From Phoma sp. XZ068 (taxonomy: Eukaryota > Ascomycota > Dothideomycetes > Pleosporales > Didymellaceae): 64,000 bases of DNA. Positions within the stretch are counted from its first letter, which is position 1, and each line of letters starts with the position of its first letter. A program made the position numbers and the translations under genes. This document shows positions 57,952-64,000 of the stretch, one piece after another. A model generated the notes under the pieces. The model was given only the letters and a program-made list of their open reading frames with translations. It had not been told where the DNA came from and made no database searches. The DNA lies in contig RBKR01000017.1 of the NCBI GenBank assembly GCA_004835665.1, positions 248,001 through 312,000 of the forward strand, in the 5' to 3' direction.

Positions 57952-58369
57952 GCCTGGTCCTGTGCTAGGCTAAGGCTTGTTGCGATTTCATTGCTTGTCT
58001 TACACCCTTCTGGATACCCCTAATGTCTTTCACTTCCCTTCCATTTGTCGCAGCATCGCATGGGCAGGAGTCAGTCGCACCGTCAGGTACAATACTACGT
58101 CGATAGTTTTGTTTAATCATCTGTCTCTCCCAACGAGGAAGTTGCACTTTGCCTGAAGTATTCATCTGGTTTGATACTAATAAATCTAGAATACGCCGCT
58201 CAATGGCTGCAGGTCACGAGACACAACCGTTGAGCCGCGTCGTACACTGTCACCACCAAAACGGACTCACCCACAGCTGGCACCCAAGAATCAGAACAGT
58301 TCTAGATACAGTGCATGATCTCTGCCGGACGCCCCCTCCGCCTTGGCACGGTTTGGTAACCCTTACCCC
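57952..58369. other. Convergent intergenic region
   Basis: It should contain the 3' ends of the two facing genes. A minus-strand shadow frame and a plus-strand frame run into the neighbouring gene and are not supported. Confidence 0.45.
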
Positions 58370-59287
58370 CTATTTGTCCTCCACTGGAAGACCCATCCTC
58401 TCTCTCACTCTTCTCTGGATCCTCTGCTGGATCTCCTCAGCGGTCGGCCTCGGTGTGAACCCTCGCTTCACCACTGCTGGAATCTCAATGATCGGGTTGG
58501 AAACGACAGGCTCGTGGCGGCTTAGAAGGTGCGCTTTGTATGGATTGGTGGAGGTGTTCACACCGTGCTGCGCGAGTACCTCGTCTGTCGTCATATCACT
58601 GAAGTTGGAGTCGTCGAGGCTTGGCAGTGTAGGCTCCGCGAGGTTGGTAGGCTTGAGAAACGGTGAGGGAGTGTCGCTAGTGATTTCTACGATATCGGTG
58701 CGGCGCCGCTTGTTGGACGTAGGCGAAGCAGGGTCTGGCGCGAAATCGTCGTCCGAAGAATCCTCTGGCGTTACTTCCCTCACTCTGCTCTTCACCTTCG
58801 TCTTTGCCTTTGCTTTCGGTGCCACCTTCTCCTTGACCGTTTCCAATTCCACAACATTCTTCTCCTTCTCCACACTCCTCACCGAACCAACCACCCTCCT
58901 CCTCACCACACTGCCTCCCGTCCCCGGCGTACCAACCCGCGGACTCACCATATTCCCATGCGCCAGACTCCTTCCCGCTTCCTCCCTCTTCTCCTGACAC
59001 GGCCTACACACCTGAAACGTGCACCCAGGACATCGCAGCATGGTGTCCTTGTTGCGCAAATCGCACTCCGAACACTTCGCCGTGTGCACTTTGACGATCG
59101 TGTAGGCGGCGGGTGCGGAGGAGCACGTGCGCGGGGTGGATCCAGGCGTCTGTGGGAGCGAGGATACGCGGCGGTGCGAGGGTGTTGACGGGAGGGGCGT
59201 TTTGCGCTGGACGTGCATGGTGTTGGCGCCGGGTGTGCTGGGTGTTGCGAGGTCGCCGGCTGAAGCTGGGCTTGTTGGGCGCGCCAT
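58370..59287 (-). CDS. Nuclear-type protein with a Cys cluster (305 aa)
   Basis: A single exon. The start at 59287 gives MARPTSPASAGDL; an upstream Met at 59437 would add a Pro/Ser-rich 50 residues that look like leader. At about residues 70-97 six cysteines occur as CSEC, then C-x2-C (RCPGC), then C-x2-C (VCRPC), spaced as in a small zinc-binding module. The rest is disordered, with a basic KAKAKTKVKSR segment, an acidic EDSSDDDFAPD patch, a KRRR cluster that may serve for nuclear import, and a helical end (EEIQQRIQRRVRERMGLP). I do not recognise a named family. DNA- or chromatin-linked work is possible but only inferred. Confidence 0.72.
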   Translation of the reverse strand: MARPTSPASAGDLATPSTPGANTMHVQRKTPLPSTPSHRRVSSLPQTPGSTPRTCSSAPAAYTIVKVHTAKCSECDLRNKDTMLRCPGCTFQVCRPCQEKREEAGRSLAHGNMVSPRVGTPGTGGSVVRRRVVGSVRSVEKEKNVVELETVKEKVAPKAKAKTKVKSRVREVTPEDSSDDDFAPDPASPTSNKRRRTDIVEITSDTPSPFLKPTNLAEPTLPSLDDSNFSDMTTDEVLAQHGVNTSTNPYKAHLLSRHEPVVSNPIIEIPAVVKRGFTPRPTAEEIQQRIQRRVRERMGLPVEDK

Positions 59288-60982
59288 TGTTGAGATGCGA
59301 CTTGGTGGTGAGGGTGAGGTGGATGGGAGTTGTGATATCGGTATATATATACTGGGAGTGCGGTGCAAGTGAAGGGCGACGTTGGGTGGGGACTGGCTTT
59401 GCAAACGGTGGAGTGGGAGCGTGAATGGACAATTCAATCTAGTTGAGTGTTTTGTTCAAACGCATGTAGTGATATTGGACCAGTATAGATTCGAATTTAC
59501 CAATGTGTATACTAACCTACAGGGGTTGTAGAACTGAGCTGGTTTGAATAATTACCGGAATAGTCCATCTTCGACGTGGTTTGTTTCCAGTGCATCTGTT
59601 CTTGAGTGATCGGTAAATAGTGCTCGTTACCACTTGTCAGGAAGACTTCGCGGCGATGCTTCGTTCCTGCGAGTGTCGAGCTCCTTCTTTCGCGGCCTGA
59701 GGCTGTTGCAGCAACACGCTAGTGACTGCTTCTACGATTGTTGTTCCTGCTTCCACGGTTGTTGTTCCTGCTCCACAATTGTTGTACCTGCTCCACGGTT
59801 GTTGTTCCTGCCTCCACGATTGTGATTCCCGCTCGTGTGCCATTACCTTGGACGTGAACTGGCGACAGTCTCCACAATGGCAGGCTCCAATGTGCATCGT
59901 TGCTACTCATTTTGCTGTAAGTTCTTGCTACTTCACATCTCGTAATTATACTGCTCTCGCTGAACACTCAAAACAGCCGCAACACCTCATATAAGTCAGA
60001 TGCCGACAGCTACAGCAGGAACGGACCGTGCCAACCCGTGAGTCGCAATACCAAAGCCATCAACATGCAACTAAACTATTTGCAGATACTGGGAGCGATA
60101 CAATTAAGTGAACGAACCTACCATTCCTGTCTCTTCTTCACCGGTGCGAAAATAATGTCTTGCTGCACGTCTTACTTCGCCCTTTACCTCGTTGCCTGGT
60201 CGATTGGAATGACTCCTACAAGCGTCATCTCGACATTCCTCACCATTGACTCAATTCAGGTAGTATGTTATGGAAGTTGACGATGAGGGCGGGCGGCACT
60301 CAACTTAACGTCGCGCGAGTATGACGCTGCAATGAAGCTGACACGCGGCGGTGAAGCCCCGCAAGGCTGCAGCACTAGTCCGCGGGATCCTCCAGCTAAC
60401 GATGGTTTGCAGACTCTTCAGCGGAGAAGCGCGCCAGTAGCGCCGTATCATCGAGGTGCTCGCTACTCCCGTTCACCGCAGCGTTGCTGGCTTCTTCCAG
60501 TCGCGCGAGCACTCCGTCGCAGCCCTTTTCTCGAGGAGGAATTTTCAGCTGTCATACCACCAGGCAGCAACCCCAAAACGGAATCGCCACATTCTGCCTG
60601 ACGAACACGATTCCACATCAGACATATCTGCATCCACTGCGCTGCTTGTCGATTAAGCGCATTCGGTTGTCGACCGAGTTTTGCGGAGACAGCGAATCTT
60701 GTGGCGGTGCGGACAGCCCTGCGTCAGATCCTGGCCTGGAATAGACACCACCATCGCCAACGCCGCACCTAAGGCACCGACAGTCACAAAACCTCCGACG
60801 TACTATCGGGGCATTTGCACTGGTCTAGATCTGCCATACATAAGTGTCGGCCTCCTGCTTGCGGCCGACGCTTATTCGAGCTTCAGGCTTAACGCCGCCC
60901 CTTCGACGTGCAGCGCCACGTACAAAGTTTGGAATTGGTTTCTTCCTTCTGATCTTCCACTGAATACATACAAATCGACATC
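59288..60982. other. 1.7-kb divergent intergenic region with a minisatellite
   Basis: It lies between the Cys-cluster gene (-) and the ABC transporter (+). A TATATATATA run near 59341 sits about 55 bases upstream of the Cys-cluster start and could act as a TATA element. A minisatellite at 59731-59830 is listed separately. On the minus strand near 59850-59897 a short reading frame contains ACHCGDCRQFTS, faintly like a GFA-type zinc motif, but nothing around it supports a gene. Confidence 0.5.
59731..59830. repeat. Minisatellite with GTTGTTGTTCCTGCTCCACG unit
   Basis: Four to five tandem copies of a unit of about 21-25 bases, with small differences (TTCCTGCTTCCACG, TACCTGCTCCACG, TTCCTGCCTCCACG). 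Confidence 0.8.
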
Positions 60983-63604
60983 ATGGACTCTCCAACTGCG
61001 CCGTTGTACCCGGCCATGGCGCTTCTCCATTACATGCATGCCCCGACGGTCGGGTTTTTCTTCCTCGGAGCAACAGCGTTCAGTTTGTGTATATTACAGA
61101 AACCAATCCCTGTGTCACACAAACGGAGAAGAGGTGTCTTTGCCATCACCGCACTCATACTCGTCTCGTACATAACGGAGGTGCTTTACTATTTCAGCAG
61201 ATCACTCGCAGATGCCCAGTACACGCCCCCGGAACCTGCAGCGATCCGATGTCTGGGCTCTATCCTGGTTTGGGGCCCCATTTCGTATGCTCTCTGGACG
61301 TCGAAGTCTCTTCGGTGGCATCCTTACTTCGGCGCGTTTATTCTGCAATTCGCATTCGAAACGACCACGTGCCTCATGAGTGCGGCCTCCATTCCGGAGG
61401 AGGACCGTTCGAGTAACGGGCCTTTTGTTCTCGGTTGCTTAAGAGCTATCATGTCTCTGGCCCTTTTGATCGACAGCTTTGTAATCACAGTCACGAAGCA
61501 CGCCGAAAAGAGCACCGACGAGGAGAGCCAATCACTATTGCCGAAGCCAGCCAACGGCAGCGCGACTCCAAATGGCAATGCAGGTTATGGCAGCATCGAA
61601 CAGAACACCTCGGACGACGAAGAGGAGGCGCCCAAAGACAAGGACAAGGAACTCAAGGAGCAGCAAGCCAAGCGTCTGGAGGAGGAGGGCGGTTGGTTTG
61701 GTTATCTCAAGTCGTTTGCCGTGTTCCTACCATATCTATTCCCGCGCAACGACTGGATGGTCATGGGAGCGCTAGGAGTCCGTCTCGTTCATATGCTTGC
61801 CGAACGTGCCCTCAACCTGCTCACGCCTCGTCAGCTCGGTATCATCACGAACAAGCTCAGCCACAACACAGGCGTCATGCCCTGGAAAGACGTGGGTCTG
61901 TGGGTTTTGTTCCAGTGGATAGGTAGCTACGCCGGTCTTGGATTTATCGACGGTATTGCCAGCATGGTCATCTCGAACTCGGCCTACCGACGAATTACCT
62001 TGTTAGCATACGAGCACGTCTTGAGTCTTTCCATGGACTTTCACACGTCGAAGGACTCTGGTGAGGTTCTGAAAGCTGTTGAGCAGGCATCATCCTTGAA
62101 CTCGCTTGTTGAAATGGTGCTCTTCGACATTTCGCCCATTCTTCTGGATCTGGTCGTTGCCATGTGGTATGTCACGCACCTGTTCGACGCTTACATGGCC
62201 TTCATTATCCTGTTCATGGGATTCGCGTATACCTGCATTGGCTGGTACTTTACGACTCTTTCCCAGCCGAAGCGGAGAGATTACGTCGAGAAGCAGCGCA
62301 CAGAGAGTTCGACAGTCAACGAGACCGTGCACAACTGGCAGACGGTCGCATACTTCAATCGTCTCATCTACGAGCATTCGCGCTACGCATCCAACATCAC
62401 GAACACAATCAGGGCACAGTACGCTTACTACTTTCGGTCGATGGGTGGACACGCTGCGCAAGATATGCTGACCACCTTTGGCTTTGCCGCGTGTTGCGTG
62501 TTTGGTATGACACAGATCGTCAGTGGACGAAAACAAGTCGGCGATCTCGTTACACTAATCATGTACTGGCATACGATGACGAGTCCTTTGTATGTCCTGT
62601 CGTACAGCTACAGGCACATCTCCAGCTCTCTCATTGACGCGGAACGATTGCTTCAGATGTTGAAGACGAAGCCTTCTGTCGCTGACAAAGACGGCGCGAG
62701 GGATATCGTCGTCGACACGGGCGTGGTGGAGTTTAAGGGTGTTGACTTTGCATACGATGAGCGCAAGCCTATCATCAGAGGCGTCGATTTGCGCGCAGAG
62801 GGTGGGCAGACCATTGCTTTTGTTGGCGAGACAGGTGGTGGCAAGTCAACCATGCTCAAGCTGCTCTTCCGCTTCTACGACGTCACCGGTGGAAGTATCA
62901 TGATCGACGGCCAGGACCTGCGTTCAGTCACTCAATCCAGTCTTCGTGATGCGCTTGGACTTGTCCCTCAAGACCCAGTCCTCTTCAACCAGACAATTCG
63001 CCAAAACGTGCGCTACGCCCGTCTGGAGGCCACAGACGCTGAGATCGAAGATGCCTGTCGAGCCGCCGCTATCCACGACGATATCGTTGGCTTCCCTGAT
63101 GGCTACAACTCGAAAGTCGGCGAGCGCGGCGTTCGCCTGTCTGGTGGCCAACTCCAGCGCATCGCCATCGCGCGCGTCCTTCTTAAGAATCCCAAGATTG
63201 TTCTCCTCGACGAAGCCACATCAGCCATCGACTCCGGGATTGAAGCAGTCATCCAGGAGGCCTTCCGCAAGCTCAGCAAAGGCCGCACCACCTTTGTCAT
63301 TGCCCATCGTCTTAGCACTATTGTCGACGCGGACCAAATTCTTGTCATCGAGAAGGGCGCAATTGTGGAGAGGGGCACGCACCAGGAGTTGCTTGAGAAG
63401 AGCGGGAAGTACAACGAGCTATGGACGAAGCAGACCGCAGGACATTTGTCGAATGTGGGCTCCAAGGTTCCGTCGAAGGCGAATTCCACGCACGGCGAGG
63501 AAGATGGTAGCATGCCGTTGATTGATATTACCCCTGCAGAGGAGGACAAGGCGACTTCGACGGGGAGGAGTGAGGATAATGATGCGGTTGAGAGGAGGAA
63601 GTGA
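60983..63604 (+). CDS. HMT1/ABCB6-type vacuolar ABC half-transporter (873 aa)
   Basis: A single uninterrupted exon. The start MDSPTAPLYPAMALLHYM is the first Met before the membrane part. About five hydrophobic segments (residues 15-180) form an extra N-terminal domain, as in HMT1 proteins. A charged linker with SLLPKPANG and a Glu/Lys-rich helix follows, then a six-helix ABC membrane domain (about 245-530), then a nucleotide-binding domain. The latter has Walker A GETGGGKST (about 614-622), Q-loop VPQDPVLFNQ, signature LSGGQLQR (about 719), Walker B IVLLDEATSAID (about 741) and H-loop IAHRLST (about 774). In fission yeast Hmt1 moves phytochelatins or glutathione conjugates into the vacuole and gives cadmium tolerance; substrate here is inferred from that. 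It works as a homodimer. No targeting signal beyond the membrane domain is seen. Confidence 0.93.
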   Translation: MDSPTAPLYPAMALLHYMHAPTVGFFFLGATAFSLCILQKPIPVSHKRRRGVFAITALILVSYITEVLYYFSRSLADAQYTPPEPAAIRCLGSILVWGPISYALWTSKSLRWHPYFGAFILQFAFETTTCLMSAASIPEEDRSSNGPFVLGCLRAIMSLALLIDSFVITVTKHAEKSTDEESQSLLPKPANGSATPNGNAGYGSIEQNTSDDEEEAPKDKDKELKEQQAKRLEEEGGWFGYLKSFAVFLPYLFPRNDWMVMGALGVRLVHMLAERALNLLTPRQLGIITNKLSHNTGVMPWKDVGLWVLFQWIGSYAGLGFIDGIASMVISNSAYRRITLLAYEHVLSLSMDFHTSKDSGEVLKAVEQASSLNSLVEMVLFDISPILLDLVVAMWYVTHLFDAYMAFIILFMGFAYTCIGWYFTTLSQPKRRDYVEKQRTESSTVNETVHNWQTVAYFNRLIYEHSRYASNITNTIRAQYAYYFRSMGGHAAQDMLTTFGFAACCVFGMTQIVSGRKQVGDLVTLIMYWHTMTSPLYVLSYSYRHISSSLIDAERLLQMLKTKPSVADKDGARDIVVDTGVVEFKGVDFAYDERKPIIRGVDLRAEGGQTIAFVGETGGGKSTMLKLLFRFYDVTGGSIMIDGQDLRSVTQSSLRDALGLVPQDPVLFNQTIRQNVRYARLEATDAEIEDACRAAAIHDDIVGFPDGYNSKVGERGVRLSGGQLQRIAIARVLLKNPKIVLLDEATSAIDSGIEAVIQEAFRKLSKGRTTFVIAHRLSTIVDADQILVIEKGAIVERGTHQELLEKSGKYNELWTKQTAGHLSNVGSKVPSKANSTHGEEDGSMPLIDITPAEEDKATSTGRSEDNDAVERRK

Positions 63605-64000
63605 TTTGCCACGAAATTATATCCTATGCCGTCTTCGCTGTGATTTTAGATTGTTTCTCTTGTTGAAGATATCCACCAATCAGAACTGGATGAAGATATA
63701 GCAGGTCTGCGAACCGGTCGGAGAAGTCAGGATGAGTATTTTGTTTGCCAACTATCAAGACTTCACAGCCGCCAAGATTGAAATAAGAAAGACCAGAGGA
63801 AGATGCAGCCAGAAAGGAGGTTTTTTCAGTGTTCACAGGTATTTCATCCATAAAACGAACATATCTACTCCAATCAGTCTATCCTTTCTCGACAATTCGA
63901 GAGATGTTCCCATTAGACTAACACATACGCCAAGCTTTCCAACCCACGGAGACGGGACCGCCGAACTCCAGGGTTTTAGTGCAGATCGTTGTTGTGGTAA
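63605..64000. other. Window edge downstream of the ABC transporter
   Basis: It should contain the 3' untranslated region of the transporter gene. A 75-codon minus-strand frame is not supported. Confidence 0.45.

Noticed and set aside
59637..59897. Minus-strand frame containing ACHCGDCRQFTS, reminiscent of a GFA-type zinc motif
   Set aside because: The motif is isolated; the following sequence runs into the minisatellite and no other family block is present.
1..64000. tRNA genes, rRNA, CRISPR arrays, bacterial-type operons, viral genes
   Set aside because: I looked for tRNA B-box strings (GGTTCGANTC and complement) and found only chance matches inside coding regions. No CRISPR-like regular spacing or prokaryotic features are present.

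Overview
The window reads as nuclear DNA of a filamentous ascomycete (Pezizomycotina), most likely a dothideomycete. The support is: short introns, mostly 42-57 bases, with GTATGT/GTAAGT-type donors and CTRAY-type branch sites; the carbon catabolite repression protein CreC; a ZDS-domain protein; Gem1/Miro; an eRF3 with a Gln/Asn/Gly-rich head; and a large Ser/Thr-rich surface glycoprotein. There are no operons, tRNAs or rRNAs that I can see. The class-level assignment is inference from the look of the proteins, not from a database match. Twenty-four protein-coding genes can be supported. For almost all of them I worked out exon joins by hand and checked that the summed exons keep frame to the stop.

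Layout. 0.5-5.3 kb: a 1533-residue coiled-coil protein (-). 6.6-9.1 kb: a small signal-peptide/one-membrane-span protein (+) and the SUMO ligase NSE2/MMS21 (+). 9.7-10.8 kb: a mitochondrial oxoglutarate/malate-type carrier (-). 10.8-13.3 kb: gene-free. 13.3-16.1 kb: an 846-residue orphan protein (-). 17.8-20.3 kb: a mitochondrial Fe-alcohol dehydrogenase/hydroxyacid-oxoacid transhydrogenase and a TXNDC17-like thioredoxin (both -). 20.5-22 kb: an AT-rich stretch with degenerate repeats. 22-27.8 kb: an alpha-arrestin and CreC (both -). 28.4-33.9 kb: Gem1 and a ZDS protein (+). 34.4-37.9 kb: a cupin (+), a GH18 protein with a UBA tail (-) and CDK1 (-). 38.3-42.3 kb: an ALKBH1-like dioxygenase broken by a frameshift (+) and eRF3 (-). 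42.3-46.9 kb: a Yrb30-type Ran-binding protein (+), a BSD-domain protein (-) and TSR2 (-). 47.4-49.7 kb: a divergent protein kinase with an acidic repeat tail (+). 50.5-56.3 kb: a 1889-residue mucin-like secreted protein (-). 57.4-63.6 kb: a LAMTOR1/Meh1-like lipidated protein (+), a small Cys-cluster nuclear-type protein (-) and an HMT1-type ABC half-transporter (+).

Most genes are core eukaryotic housekeeping genes, so the layout is that of a gene-dense chromosome arm rather than an accessory region. The points that stand out are: the side-by-side placement of CreC and an alpha-arrestin, both connected with ubiquitin-controlled carbon repression; a frameshift exactly at the iron-binding His-x-Asp of the AlkB homologue; a cytosolic GH18 hydrolase fused to a ubiquitin-binding UBA; an intron in the 846-residue orphan whose retention would give a second Cys-rich isoform; start-codon micro-exons of 3, 5 and 10 bases in three neighbouring genes; and a recent in-frame duplication in the surface glycoprotein. 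I found no clear new multi-gene system, virus, transposon with coding capacity, or CRISPR array.
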